DNA of 64,000 bases, from NCBI GenBank assembly GCA_025462725.1, contig JAOAPE010000008.1:186001-250000 (forward strand), written 5' to 3'. The notes under the pieces are model-generated. The model was not told where the DNA came from and did no database searches. It saw nothing but the letters and a program-made list of their open reading frames with translations. The stretch's first letter is position 1. Every line of letters starts with the position of its first letter. Both the position numbers and the translations under genes were made by a program. Shown here piece after piece: positions 42,689-51,573 of this stretch. The stretch is from Terriglobales bacterium. Lineage in GTDB: Bacteria; Acidobacteriota; Terriglobia; Terriglobales; Acidobacteriaceae.

Positions 42689-43648
42689 TTGAACAACGAC
42701 GAACTGCAAACTTGGGTTGACCGCATTCGTGCCGGAGAGGTGCGCGCGGTGGCGCGCGCGATTTCTGCGATTGAGAATGGGACCGCCGAGTCAGTCGAGT
42801 TACTGAAGGCGTTGTTTACGTTCAGCGGCAAAGCGCGAGTGATCGGACTGACGGGGTCACCGGGTTCGGGCAAGAGCACGCTGGTTGACCAGCTTGCGCG
42901 GGAGTATCGCAAGCATGACAACACCGTTGGCATTGTTGCTGTAGATCCGACGAGCCCCTACACAGGCGGCGCGATTCTTGGCGACCGCATCCGCATGCAG
43001 GCGCATCATGCCGACACGGGTATTTACATCCGCAGCATGGCCACGCGGGGGTTTCTCGGCGGCCTCGCGCGAACTACAGCCGATGTTTCCACTGCGCTCG
43101 ATGCGAGCGGGAAAGATGTGATCCTGATTGAGACAGTCGGCGTGGGACAGGACGAGATTGATATTGTCCGCCTTGCCGATGTGACCATTGTGATTCTGGT
43201 CCCCGGCATGGGGGACGATGTGCAATCGATCAAAGCGGGGATCATGGAGATTGCCGACATCTTCGTGATCAACAAAAGCGACCGCGAAGGCGCTGACCGC
43301 GTTGAAAAAGAAATTCGCGCCATGCAGTCGCTCGCCATGCGCGAGGACAAATGGAATCCCAGCATTGTGCAGACGGTGGCGACCGAGGGGAAGGGAATCC
43401 CTGAGCTCGCGGCGGCAATAGAAGAGTACGAGCGATATCTGGACAAACAAGGGCTGCGTCTCAAAAAGAAAATTAGCAACTGGCGTGAACGCATTGTGGA
43501 GATGTTGCGTGAGTCATTGCTGCAACGACTCACACGCGAGCAACTAAGCGACGAGCAGCTGAAGACATACGCGAGCGAAGTGGCGGAGCATCGGCGCGAT
43601 CCTTACACTCTGGTGGACGAGATCGTTGGCAACTTCGTGAAGAAGTAG
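42689..43648 (+). CDS. meaB: Methylmalonyl-CoA mutase-associated GTPase MeaB
   Basis: This 319-residue SIMIBI-class GTPase guards and reloads the B12 cofactor of methylmalonyl-CoA mutase. It shows Walker A GSPGSGKSTLVDQ near residue 58, the switch VDPTSPYTGGAILGDRIRM, Walker B ETVGVGQDE, and the base-specificity motif NKSD, with a C-terminal dimerisation arm. The start is a TTG at 42689 (NNDELQTWVD) with AAAAAGG upstream. The mutase itself is not within the window, but methylmalonyl-CoA epimerase follows 17 bases later, placing propionyl-CoA use in this operon. Confidence 0.95.
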   Translation: MNNDELQTWVDRIRAGEVRAVARAISAIENGTAESVELLKALFTFSGKARVIGLTGSPGSGKSTLVDQLAREYRKHDNTVGIVAVDPTSPYTGGAILGDRIRMQAHHADTGIYIRSMATRGFLGGLARTTADVSTALDASGKDVILIETVGVGQDEIDIVRLADVTIVILVPGMGDDVQSIKAGIMEIADIFVINKSDREGADRVEKEIRAMQSLAMREDKWNPSIVQTVATEGKGIPELAAAIEEYERYLDKQGLRLKKKISNWRERIVEMLRESLLQRLTREQLSDEQLKTYASEVAEHRRDPYTLVDEIVGNFVKK

Positions 43649-43665
43649 CCGTTTATACTGAATTC

Positions 43666-44073
43666 ATGGTGACAATCGACCATCTCGGAATCGCGGTGAA
43701 GAATTTGGCAACCGCCAAACGTCTTTACGAGCAGCTCGGCCTCAAGGTCGTCAGCGAAGAGACTGTTGAGCATGAGAAGGTGAAGGTCGCGATGATTCCT
43801 GTGGGCGAGAGCCGCGTGGAATTGCTCGAGGCAACTTCTGAAGATTCTCCGGTGGGGCGGTTCATCGCCAAGCGCGGCGAGGGGATCCACCACATCGCGA
43901 TGCATGTCCCTAACTTGAGCGAAGCGATCGAAGAGTTAAAAAAGACCGGCACGCGTTTTATTTCGGACGAGATAAAAGTGGGCGCCGGCGGACACCTCTA
44001 CGTTTTCGTTCATCCTTCGAGCGCAGGCGGAGTGCTCCTGGAGCTTTGCCAGGACCAGCCGACTCCAGCCTGA
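43666..44073 (+). CDS. mce: Methylmalonyl-CoA epimerase
   Basis: This 135-residue glyoxalase-fold enzyme interconverts the (S) and (R) forms of methylmalonyl-CoA. Two beta-alpha-beta modules are seen: the metal ligands are His in TIDHLGIAV, His in GIHHIAMHV and Glu in GGVLLELCQ, and the acid/base Glu lies in ESRVELLEATSEDSP. The family length matches. It follows meaB closely and its stop lies 5 bases before tsaB, so all three are one operon. With MeaB it serves the path from odd-chain or branched fatty acids to succinyl-CoA. Confidence 0.96.
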   Translation: MVTIDHLGIAVKNLATAKRLYEQLGLKVVSEETVEHEKVKVAMIPVGESRVELLEATSEDSPVGRFIAKRGEGIHHIAMHVPNLSEAIEELKKTGTRFISDEIKVGAGGHLYVFVHPSSAGGVLLELCQDQPTPA

Positions 44074-44078
44074 GCGCT

Positions 44079-44750
44079 ATGCTCATCCTCGCAATCGATA
44101 CGTCGCACAAGAACGGAAGCGTGTGCCTTGCACGCGGCGACGGGAAATCGTTCGAGCTCATCGAAGTGGCGATGGTGGATGGCGGAACGTTCTCCGCACA
44201 ACTTGTACCAGTGATATCGAAGCTGCTTGCAAACAATTCATTTACGAAAAAAGATGTGCAGGGGGTCGCGGCCGCCGTTGGTCCGGGATCGTTCACCGGG
44301 TTGCGCATCGGACTGTCTGCGGTTAAGGGACTGGCGGAGGTTTTGCGAGTACCGATTGCTGCGGTATCAGTGTTGGAAGCAATTGCGTCGACGGCGACGA
44401 AGGCTGGGGAAGGGCAGCGAGTGATTGCGGCTATGGACGCGGGGAGAGCGGAGCTTTACGTTGGCGAGTATCAGGGCGGGGAGAGAATTGCGGAATTCCT
44501 TTGCACGCGGTCCGAGTTTGTTGCTCAGTTGCGGAAGCGTGCCGCAGAGATCGCCGTTGTTACTCCCGAAGCAGCGGTTGCGGAACTTGCGAATGACGAG
44601 AATGTCCGGTGCGAGATCGTGCCGCAGCCGGGCAGCGAGATGATAGCTCGTTTAGGATTGCGAAAGCTTTCAGGGGGGGATGTGGTGAGCATTGAAGAGC
44701 TGGACGCGAACTATGTGCGGAGAGATGAGAGCTTGTTTACGTCGGGATAG
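44079..44750 (+). CDS. tsaB: tRNA threonylcarbamoyladenosine modification protein TsaB
   Basis: This 223-residue ASKHA-fold protein is the partner of TsaD in making the t6A base at position 37 of ANN-decoding tRNAs. The opening LILAIDTSHKNGSVCLARGD, the core GVAAAVGPGSFTGLRIGLSA and the run VLEAIAS with MDAGRAELYVG are typical. The ATG at 44079 gives the normal start; a frame reaching back to 44046 overlaps mce and is rejected. It is a housekeeping gene placed in a catabolic operon, presumably by chance of gene order. The downstream fad promoter begins 32 bases after its stop. Confidence 0.93.
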   Translation: MLILAIDTSHKNGSVCLARGDGKSFELIEVAMVDGGTFSAQLVPVISKLLANNSFTKKDVQGVAAAVGPGSFTGLRIGLSAVKGLAEVLRVPIAAVSVLEAIASTATKAGEGQRVIAAMDAGRAELYVGEYQGGERIAEFLCTRSEFVAQLRKRAAEIAVVTPEAAVAELANDENVRCEIVPQPGSEMIARLGLRKLSGGDVVSIEELDANYVRRDESLFTSG

Positions 44751-44781
44751 TCTGAGGAATGCAATCGGGCGGTCGCTTTTC

Positions 44782-44811
44782 TTGACTGAATGAGTATTCA
44801 TTCAGTACACT
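44782..44811 (+). promoter_or_regulatory. Promoter with a FadR(Bacillus)-like operator in its spacer
   Basis: The -35 TTGACT (44782-44787) and -10 TACACT (44806-44811) are 18 bases apart. The spacer and its edges form the inverted repeat ACTGAATGA-GTAT-TCATTCAGT (44785-44806). Its core TGAATGAGTATTCATTCA (44787-44804) agrees with the Bacillus subtilis FadR consensus TGAATGAMTANTCATTCA at all but the M position. A TetR-type repressor bound here would cover both promoter boxes, so induction of the downstream fused beta-oxidation gene by acyl-CoA is inferred. Confidence 0.75.
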
Positions 44812-44947
44812 TTTCCGCATCAAAGATTCAGAGTAGCTGGCTTTATCCAAAGGCGTGTCGCAAGCGGAAACAACTTCAAAAGCGTGGGCGTATGATGATG
44901 CGGTATTAGCAACACCACCGCTAAAAATCTGCCCAAGATGGTTCATC

Positions 44948-47491
44948 ATGAATCCGAAGGCCACCGACAAAGCAGTTGAAATGGCCCACCTCACCACTGT
45001 AGAACTTGGCAAAGGCCACGAGCCGCGCACATCCGACCACGAGACGAAACCTCACCACATGCAAAACAAGATCAAGAAAGTTGCCGTTCTAGGCGCCGGG
45101 ACCATGGGCGCGCGCATTGCCGCACACGTGGCCAACGCCGGATTTCCCTGTGTGCTGCTCGATATTATTCCGCCCGGCACCGATCCCAACGCCGACAAAG
45201 CCGCGAAGAACAAGATCGTCGCCGCCGGATTCGAAGCGGCAAAAAAATCAAAGCCAGCAGCGTTCACGGAGGCGGCGAATGCTTCGCTGGTGACGATCGG
45301 CAACTTTGATGAGGACCTCAAACTGATCTCCGGATGCGACTGGATCATCGAGGCCGTGGCGGAGAACCTCGAGATCAAACGCACGCTGCTGAAAAAGGTG
45401 GAAGCGCTACGGAAGCCGGGTTCGATCGTGACCACGAACACCAGCGGGCTTCCGGTGAGCAGCATCGCCGAAGGCTTCAGCGCGGATTTCCGTAAGAATT
45501 GGTTTGGCACGCACTTTTTCAATCCGCCGCGCTACATGCGCCTGCTGGAGATCATCCCCACACCGGATGCCGATCCCGCCGCCATCGCCGCAGTCTCGCA
45601 TTTCGGTGACGTGTGGATGGGCAAGGGCATTGTCCGCGCGAAAGACACGCCCAATTTCATCGGCAACCGCATTGGGACTTTTTCGGTGCTGAACGTGATG
45701 CGGGTGATGCAGGAGATGGACTTCAGCATTGAAGATGTTGACGCGCTCACCGGTACGGCCGTCGGGTGGCCGAAGTCAGCGACCTTCCGCACCATTGATC
45801 TGGTTGGACTCGATATTCTTGGCAGCGTTGTGGGAAACATGCTGCGCAACGTGAAGGACGAGCGCTCTGAACTGAAGCTGCCGGATTTTTACCAGAAGAT
45901 GCTCGATGGCAAGATGCTCGGCGACAAGACCAAAGGTGGCTTCTACAAAAAAGTAAAAGGCGCGGCCGGCGAAGAGCGGCTGGGAATGGATTGGGAGACG
46001 CTGGAGTATCGGCCGACGAAGCGGGCCAAGTTCGCCGCGCTGGAGATGGCGAAGAACGTGGAAGATACGGGCGAGCGCCTGCGCATGCTGCTGGGCGGCG
46101 ATCCTGAAAAAGACAAAGCCGCGAAATTCTATTGGACCACGCTCTCTGATCTGTGGACTTACGCTGCCAATCGCATTCCTGAGATCTCTGACACAGTCGT
46201 CGAGATTGATCGGGCGATGAAGACCGGATTCAACTGGGAGATGGGTCCATTCGAACTTTGGGACGCAGCCGGAGTAGAGGCGACAGTCGCGCGCATGAAG
46301 AAGGAAGGCAAGCCTGTTGCGGCGAATGTAGAAAAGCTGTTGGCTGCGGGAAAGAAGAGCTGGTATGAGAGCAATCCGAAATCCGCTTCGGGGAAATCCT
46401 TCTTTGATCTCGCGACCAGCGCGTACAAGCCGGTGGAAGTGCCTGAGGGTGTGTGGTCGGTTGAAGTCGTTAAGAAGTCGAATGGAGTAGTGAAGAAGAA
46501 TGCGGGCGCGTCGCTGATTGATTTGGGCGACGGTGTTGGATGCATTGAGTTCCACAGCAAGATGAATTCGCTCGGCGGAGACATCATCCAACTCATAACG
46601 CAAACGCTGAAGCCCAGTAGTTCGGGCACGTCGCTCGGCGACAACTTCGATTCATTCGTCCTCTATAACGACGCGCAACATTTCTCCGTGGGCGCCAACA
46701 TCATGGTGCTGCTGCTCGCCATTCAAGAAGGCGACTGGGATGAAGTCGACATGGCAATCCGCGCATTCCAGGGTATGACCCAGGCCGTGAAGTTTTCGTC
46801 GAAGCCAGTCGTCGCTGCGCCGTTTGGCATGGCGCTAGGCGGCGGCTGCGAAGTCAGCTTGCATGCAGCCGCGCGCAATCCGCACGTTGAGCTTTACATG
46901 GGACTAGTGGAGGTCGGCGTTGGCCTGCTCCCCGGCGGCGGCGGATGCAAAGAGATGACGCTGCGAGCTGTTGATAGTGCGATGTCGATCCGTCCGGATG
47001 GTCGCGGCGAATCGGTGGAAATGATGGAAGCGATGAAAAAAGCTTTCGAGACGATTGCAATGGCGAAAGTCTCGACTTCCGCCGCTGAAGCCCGCAATTT
47101 CGGATTCCTAACTGACCACGATCAGATCATCATGAACCGCGAGCGTCTTCTCACTGACGCGAAGGCGCGGGCTATGGAGATGGTGCGCGCGGGATATCGC
47201 GCGCCGGTGATGCGTACTGATGTTCCTGCTCCGGGTGAAAACATACTTGCGACGCTGAAGTTGGGCGTCCATCTAATGCGGCAAGGAGAATTCATCTCTG
47301 ACCACGATGTGAAGGTCGGAAACAAAGTCGCCGAAGTTATCTGCGGAGGCGCGGTTTCGCCGGGAACTCCGGTGAGCGAACAGTATCTGCTCGATCTGGA
47401 GCGTGAAGGATTCAAGTCACTCTGTGGCGAAAAGAAAACGCAAGAGCGCATCCAGCACACGTTAAAGACCGGGAAGCCGTTGAGGAACTAG
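44948..47491 (+). CDS. Fused 3-hydroxyacyl-CoA dehydrogenase / enoyl-CoA hydratase
   Basis: This protein of about 847 residues carries two steps of beta-oxidation. The order is dehydrogenase first, with VAVLGAGTMGARIAAHVANA, the NTSGLPVSSIAEGF and GTHFFNPPRYMRLLEIIP catalytic region, and a C-terminal 3HCDH part. The hydratase domain comes last, with both acid/base glutamates in GGGCEVSLHA and GLVEVGVGLLPGGGG. This is the reverse of Escherichia coli FadB and is known in several non-proteobacterial lineages. The start is uncertain: GTG 44855, ATG 44948 or ATG 45059, the last just ahead of the NAD motif; none has a good ribosome binding site. A FadR-like operator and promoter lie upstream; thiolase and FadE follow. 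Confidence 0.94.
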   Translation: MNPKATDKAVEMAHLTTVELGKGHEPRTSDHETKPHHMQNKIKKVAVLGAGTMGARIAAHVANAGFPCVLLDIIPPGTDPNADKAAKNKIVAAGFEAAKKSKPAAFTEAANASLVTIGNFDEDLKLISGCDWIIEAVAENLEIKRTLLKKVEALRKPGSIVTTNTSGLPVSSIAEGFSADFRKNWFGTHFFNPPRYMRLLEIIPTPDADPAAIAAVSHFGDVWMGKGIVRAKDTPNFIGNRIGTFSVLNVMRVMQEMDFSIEDVDALTGTAVGWPKSATFRTIDLVGLDILGSVVGNMLRNVKDERSELKLPDFYQKMLDGKMLGDKTKGGFYKKVKGAAGEERLGMDWETLEYRPTKRAKFAALEMAKNVEDTGERLRMLLGGDPEKDKAAKFYWTTLSDLWTYAANRIPEISDTVVEIDRAMKTGFNWEMGPFELWDAAGVEATVARMKKEGKPVAANVEKLLAAGKKSWYESNPKSASGKSFFDLATSAYKPVEVPEGVWSVEVVKKSNGVVKKNAGASLIDLGDGVGCIEFHSKMNSLGGDIIQLITQTLKPSSSGTSLGDNFDSFVLYNDAQHFSVGANIMVLLLAIQEGDWDEVDMAIRAFQGMTQAVKFSSKPVVAAPFGMALGGGCEVSLHAAARNPHVELYMGLVEVGVGLLPGGGGCKEMTLRAVDSAMSIRPDGRGESVEMMEAMKKAFETIAMAKVSTSAAEARNFGFLTDHDQIIMNRERLLTDAKARAMEMVRAGYRAPVMRTDVPAPGENILATLKLGVHLMRQGEFISDHDVKVGNKVAEVICGGAVSPGTPVSEQYLLDLEREGFKSLCGEKKTQERIQHTLKTGKPLRN

Positions 47492-48022
47492 ATGAGGAAG
47501 GCTCTTCAGGTTGTGATTTTCTTGCTGCTGTCATTGGCGGCACTCGGGGCGATTGCATTCACGAGGTTCGAATCGAACCTGCAAGCACGCAGGCAAAACG
47601 CCCTTGTGCTCGCAAGAAATTGTCAGTCGGGTCATCTCAGTTACCAAGAGTTCCACAAGAAAGTGGGTTTTCCGTTTACCGCTTCCGCTGACCGGATTTC
47701 GAAAATTAGTTCGGGATATAGGCAATTACATCTGCAACAGACAACTGTGGAAGTGTTGACGTTGTTGGGAGAACCGGATCACGCCCAAGCCGGAGGTAGC
47801 AAGAAGGGCGATGCCTTCCTTTTCTGTCGCTGGATGTACGAATTGAAGACTCCCGAGGATCTGGTCAACTACAAGAACAATAGTTGGGTAGAGCTATTTT
47901 TCGATGCGAACGGCAGGTTAAAAGACAAAGACGCGGTCAACGTTTCAGGCATCCCCAATCGGCCTATGCCTGGAGACCCCATCAAGTCAGAAAAGCCCCG
48001 CGCCAGAATAGCGGCCAGATAA
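47492..48022 (+). CDS. Hypothetical membrane-anchored protein, BamE/SmpA-like fold suspected
   Basis: This 176-residue protein has an N-terminal membrane anchor or uncleaved signal (KALQVVIFLLLSLAALGAIAF) and a periplasmic domain. In that domain VEVLTLLGEPDHAQ and NNSWVELFFDANGRLKDKD resemble the two-helix/beta-sheet SmpA/OmlA (BamE-like) fold. No lipobox cysteine is found. The ATG begins directly after the fused beta-oxidation gene stop with no spacer, so it is co-transcribed and probably translationally coupled, although a link of function is not obvious. Confidence 0.68.
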   Translation: MRKALQVVIFLLLSLAALGAIAFTRFESNLQARRQNALVLARNCQSGHLSYQEFHKKVGFPFTASADRISKISSGYRQLHLQQTTVEVLTLLGEPDHAQAGGSKKGDAFLFCRWMYELKTPEDLVNYKNNSWVELFFDANGRLKDKDAVNVSGIPNRPMPGDPIKSEKPRARIAAR

Positions 48023-48041
48023 TTTTAAGAGGAAGTGGTAC

Positions 48042-48082
48042 AAAGCTAAAAGCTGAGAGCTAATAGCTGAGAGCTGAAAGCA
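48042..48082. repeat. AGCT-type repeat, inverted copy
   Basis: AAAGCTAAAAGCTGAGAGC, TAATAGCTGAGAGCTG and AAAGC form the reverse complement of the AGCT repeat seen at 10620 and 13960. It ends only seven bases before the thiolase start, so it supplies the region where the ribosome binding site should be (AGCAGG). Confidence 0.65.
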
Positions 48083-48088
48083 GGTTTT

Positions 48089-49267
48089 ATGCGTGAAGTC
48101 GTAATCGTAAGCGCTGTTCGAACGCCGGTAGGTAAAGCCTACAAAGGTACGTTGCGTGCTACTCGTCCTGACGACCTGGCTGCGACTGCCATCACCGGCG
48201 CGTTGGCGCGAGTGCCGCAGCTCGACAAAGCCGAGATCGAAGACGTCATTCTCGGATGCGCGATGCCTGAAGCCGAGCAGGGCATGAACGTCGCCCGGAT
48301 CGCTTCGCTACGTGCCGGATTACCGGTCGAGATCTCCGCGATGACGATTAATCGCTTCTGCTCATCCGGACTGCAAGCAATCGCCATCGCTGCCGACCGT
48401 ATCGCGAGCGGAGCCGCGGAGGTCATGGTTGCGGGTGGCACCGAATCGATGACGATGATCCCGATGGGCGGACACAAGGTCTCTTGCAATCCGTGGCTGG
48501 TGGAGAATTATCCCGATGCGTATCTTTCCATGGGACTGACCGCAGAGCGGCTCGCTACAAGATTTGAAATTACGCGCGAGATGTCAGACCAGTTTTCCCT
48601 CGACAGCCATAAGAAAGCACTCGCTGCAATCGCCGCAGGCAAGTTTGACGATGAGACGGTTGGGGTCCCGGTGAGCTTCACCACTCCGAACGGCAGCAAG
48701 CCCAAGCGCACGAATATCGAATTCAAGATTGACGAGGGTCCACGCGCGGACACGACCATCGAGGCGCTCGCATCACTCAGGCCCGCATTCCATGTAAAGG
48801 GAACTGTGACTGCGGGAAACTCGTCGCAGATGTCGGACGGCGCCGCTGCTGCGGTGCTGATGTCGGCCGAACGCGCACAAGCGCTTGGTATAAAGCCCCT
48901 AGCGCGATTCGTCGCTTTCGCCACCGCCGGATACAAGCCCGAAGAGATGGGCATCGGTCCCGTCTATGCGATCCCGAAAGTTCTAAAGCTAGCTGGACTG
49001 AAAATTTCCGACATCGAGGTTATCGAACTCAACGAAGCGTTCGCCGCGCAATCGCTGTCCGTGATCAAAGCCGGCGAACTCGATCCGGCAAAGATTAATC
49101 CGAATGGCGGAGCTATTGCGCTGGGGCATCCGCTTGGTTGCACGGGCGCAAAGCTGACGGCCAGCATCATACGAGAGTTGAAGCGGCGGAATGGTAAGTA
49201 CGGGATCGTGACAATGTGCGTCGGCGGCGGCATGGGCGCAGCAGGGGTAATCGAGAACATCGCATAA
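48089..49267 (+). CDS. Acetyl-CoA acyltransferase (thiolase, FadA-like)
   Basis: This 392-residue thiolase cleaves 3-ketoacyl-CoA in the last step of beta-oxidation. The nucleophile cysteine lies in [12 protein letters not shown] near residue 90, the histidine in [19 protein letters not shown] near 350, and the second cysteine in [10 protein letters not shown] near 379. The opening [18 protein letters not shown] is typical. Length and motifs fit a degradative thiolase; biosynthetic acetoacetyl-CoA formation is less likely given the neighbours, a fused dehydrogenase/hydratase upstream and an acyl-CoA dehydrogenase 24 bases downstream. Confidence 0.95.
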   Translation: MREVVIVSAVRTPVGKAYKGTLRATRPDDLAATAITGALARVPQLDKAEIEDVILGCAMPEAEQGMNVARIASLRAGLPVEISAMTINRFCSSGLQAIAIAADRIASGAAEVMVAGGTESMTMIPMGGHKVSCNPWLVENYPDAYLSMGLTAERLATRFEITREMSDQFSLDSHKKALAAIAAGKFDDETVGVPVSFTTPNGSKPKRTNIEFKIDEGPRADTTIEALASLRPAFHVKGTVTAGNSSQMSDGAAAAVLMSAERAQALGIKPLARFVAFATAGYKPEEMGIGPVYAIPKVLKLAGLKISDIEVIELNEAFAAQSLSVIKAGELDPAKINPNGGAIALGHPLGCTGAKLTASIIRELKRRNGKYGIVTMCVGGGMGAAGVIENIA

Positions 49268-49291
49268 TCCAGGAAGTCAGAAGAGGAAATA

Positions 49292-51085
49292 ATGGCAACA
49301 GCAGCAATTCCTAAAACCAAGATCATCGGCGGAAGTTTCCTGATCGAAGACCGTACTACTGCGGAAGTATTCACGCCGGAAGATTTCACTGATGAGCATC
49401 GGCAGATCGCGCAGACGACGGAAGAGTTTGCGCGCAATGAGATTGTGCCCAACATCGAGAAGATCGAGCACAAGGATTGGCAGGTCACTCGCGACCTGTT
49501 GAAGAAGGCCGCTGAACTCGGTCTCGCTACGGTCGATATCCCCGAAGAGTACGGCGGGGCCGACATGGACAAGATCTCGTCCTGCATCATCGCCGACCGC
49601 ATCGCCGTTTCCGGCAGCTTCAGCGTGAGCTTTGGCGGGCACGTCGGCATTGGCACTCTGCCTATCGTGTATTTCGGAACGAAGGAACAGAAGGCGAAAT
49701 ATTTGCCCAAGCTTGCAAGTGGTGACTGGATCGCCGCCTACGCGCTTTCGGAAAACACCTCTGCGTCGGACGCAATGAACGCCCGCACTAAAGCCGTGCT
49801 TTCAAAAGACGGCAAGCACTGGGTGCTTAACGGCGAGAAGATGTGGATCACCAACGCGCACTTCGCCGATGTCTTCATAGTTTTCGCAAAAGTGGATGGA
49901 GAGAAATTCTCGGCCTTCATCGTCGAGAAAGATTTCCCTGGATTCTCCGTCGGTGCAGAAGAGAAGAAGATGGGAATCCGCGGCTCATCTACGGCGCCAC
50001 TCATTCTCAATGATTGCCAGGTGCCCGCTGAAAATCTTCTGGGCGAGATCGGCAAAGGACACGTCATCGCATTTAACAGCTTGAACATTGGACGTTTCAA
50101 GCTCGGCGCCGGCGTTGTCGGCGGCGCTCGCAATGCCTTGACCAACGCAATCTCTTACGCGAAAGAACGCAAGGCGTGGGGAAAGAGCATCTCTGATTTC
50201 GGACTCATCAAGGAGAAGCTCGCGAACATGGCAATCGGAGTGTACGTTGGCGAAGCGCTGGCTTATCGCACGGTTGGCATGATCGAGACCATTCTCGCCG
50301 ACATCGACAAGAACGCTCCCGATGCCTCCACGCAGATCCGCAAGGGCATTGAAGAGTACGCCGTTGAATGTTCCATCCTGAAAGTTTGGGGATCGGAGAT
50401 GATTGACAGCGTCGTGGATGAAGTCGTGCAGATCTACGGCGGCTACGGATTTGTCGAGGAGTATCCCGCAGAGCGTTCCTACCGCGACGCTCGCGTGAAC
50501 CGCATCTTCGAAGGCACCAATGAGATCAATCGCATGATCATCACCGGATGGCTGATGAAGCGTGCGATGTCCGGCCAGCTGGCTCTCATGCCTGCCATCA
50601 AGCAGTTGATGGACGAAGTGCTTGCCGGACCTTCCATGGGTGAACCGCTCGAAGGGCCTCTAGCTGCGGAGCGCACCATCATTGCCAATGCGAAGAAAGC
50701 CGGGCTGATGGTTTCCGGGGTCGCCATGCAGAAATACATGATGGGCCAGCAAGACCAACAGGAGATCATGGGAGCCATGGCGAATATGATCATCGAAGCC
50801 TATGCGATGGAATCGGCCGTGTTGCGGACGCAGAAGTTGATCGAGAACAAAGGTGAAGCTGCGTGTGAAACAGCGATTGCAATGACTCGTGCTTACATCT
50901 CGGGTTCGGTTGATAAGGTTGAATCTGAGGCAAAGCGCGTGCTCGCGGCGTGTGCGGAAGGCGATATGCTGAGGACGCAGATGGCGATACTGCGTCGTCT
51001 CTTTAAGTACGAACCGATTAACAGCATCTCTGCCCGGCAGCACGTTGCGGACCGCGTGATCGAAGCCGGCAAGTACGTTTTCTAG
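49292..51085 (+). CDS. Long acyl-CoA dehydrogenase with C-terminal extension
   Basis: This 597-residue flavoprotein has an N-terminal extension of about 40 residues, then the classic acyl-CoA dehydrogenase core (LSENTSASDAMNARTKAVL, NGEKMWITNAHFADVF, KERKAWGKSISDFGLIK, QIYGGYGFVEEYPAERSYRD, RIFEGTNEINRMI). An extra helical domain of about 170 residues follows, as in very-long-chain enzymes and bacterial long-chain FadE relatives. The catalytic Glu lies in FEGTNE. ATG 49292 is preceded by AGAGGAAATA. It is the last gene of the thiolase unit and is closed by a strong terminator. It probably feeds electrons to an electron transfer flavoprotein encoded elsewhere. Confidence 0.95.
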   Translation: MATAAIPKTKIIGGSFLIEDRTTAEVFTPEDFTDEHRQIAQTTEEFARNEIVPNIEKIEHKDWQVTRDLLKKAAELGLATVDIPEEYGGADMDKISSCIIADRIAVSGSFSVSFGGHVGIGTLPIVYFGTKEQKAKYLPKLASGDWIAAYALSENTSASDAMNARTKAVLSKDGKHWVLNGEKMWITNAHFADVFIVFAKVDGEKFSAFIVEKDFPGFSVGAEEKKMGIRGSSTAPLILNDCQVPAENLLGEIGKGHVIAFNSLNIGRFKLGAGVVGGARNALTNAISYAKERKAWGKSISDFGLIKEKLANMAIGVYVGEALAYRTVGMIETILADIDKNAPDASTQIRKGIEEYAVECSILKVWGSEMIDSVVDEVVQIYGGYGFVEEYPAERSYRDARVNRIFEGTNEINRMIITGWLMKRAMSGQLALMPAIKQLMDEVLAGPSMGEPLEGPLAAERTIIANAKKAGLMVSGVAMQKYMMGQQDQQEIMGAMANMIIEAYAMESAVLRTQKLIENKGEAACETAIAMTRAYISGSVDKVESEAKRVLAACAEGDMLRTQMAILRRLFKYEPINSISARQHVADRVIEAGKYVF

Positions 51086-51105
51086 TTCGCAATTGCAGCA
51101 ACTCG

Positions 51106-51135
51106 GGCCAGCAGAGATGCTGGCCTTCTTTTTTG
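51106..51135 (+). terminator. Terminator of the beta-oxidation operon
   Basis: GGCCAGCA and TGCTGGCC form a perfect 8-base stem around GAGA, followed by TTCTTTTTTG. It lies 20 bases after the stop of the long acyl-CoA dehydrogenase gene. Confidence 0.92.
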
Positions 51136-51237
51136 CTCCGCTCACACTGAGAGCAGGCAACAGGCTAGGCCACTACTTCTCTCTAACTACACTCGGTGAG
51201 AACGTTTTTTTATAGCCGCACATCCGGAGGAACTTCG

Positions 51238-51573
51238 ATGCAGGAATTTGATGATATGCAAGACGTAGCAAAGCGTGGAATAAACGAAAATTGGAAGAAA
51301 GCTCTCATGATCGGTTCATTTGCTGCTGCGGCTGTCCTCCTGCTGACCGGCAGACGTCCTGCAGGTTTCGCGCTGGCCGGCATCGGACTTGCCACCGTTG
51401 CGGCGGAGCATCCTGAAAAGTTTGAGCAGTTCTGGAACTCTGCACCTGAATATCTTGAAAAGGGCACGCGCCTTGTGAACGGCGTGGGCGAGTTTGTGGA
51501 ACGCATTGCGCAGCAGAGCGAAAAATTTCAGGCGGCGCGCGAACGCCAGGGCCGCCCTGACTACATCAGCTAG
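51238..51573 (+). CDS. Small hypothetical membrane-associated protein
   Basis: This 111-residue protein has one or two hydrophobic segments near residues 22-55 (KALMIGSFAAAAVLLLTGRR and AGFALAGIGLATVAAEHP) and an amphipathic C-terminal half (EKFEQFWNSAPEYLEKGTRL). The ATG at 51238 follows CGGAGGAACTTCG, a good ribosome binding site; a frame back to 51196 is rejected. It resembles general stress or membrane-protein companions of the YtxH type in size and layout only. Its stop overlaps the stop of the convergent DUF59 gene. Function unknown. Confidence 0.7.
   Translation: MQEFDDMQDVAKRGINENWKKALMIGSFAAAAVLLLTGRRPAGFALAGIGLATVAAEHPEKFEQFWNSAPEYLEKGTRLVNGVGEFVERIAQQSEKFQAARERQGRPDYIS

Noticed and set aside
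47555-47580. GGTTCGAATCGAACC, resembling the T-loop of a tRNA
   Set aside because: It is a chance palindrome inside the coding region of the membrane-anchored protein at 47492-48022; no acceptor or anticodon stem can be drawn around it.
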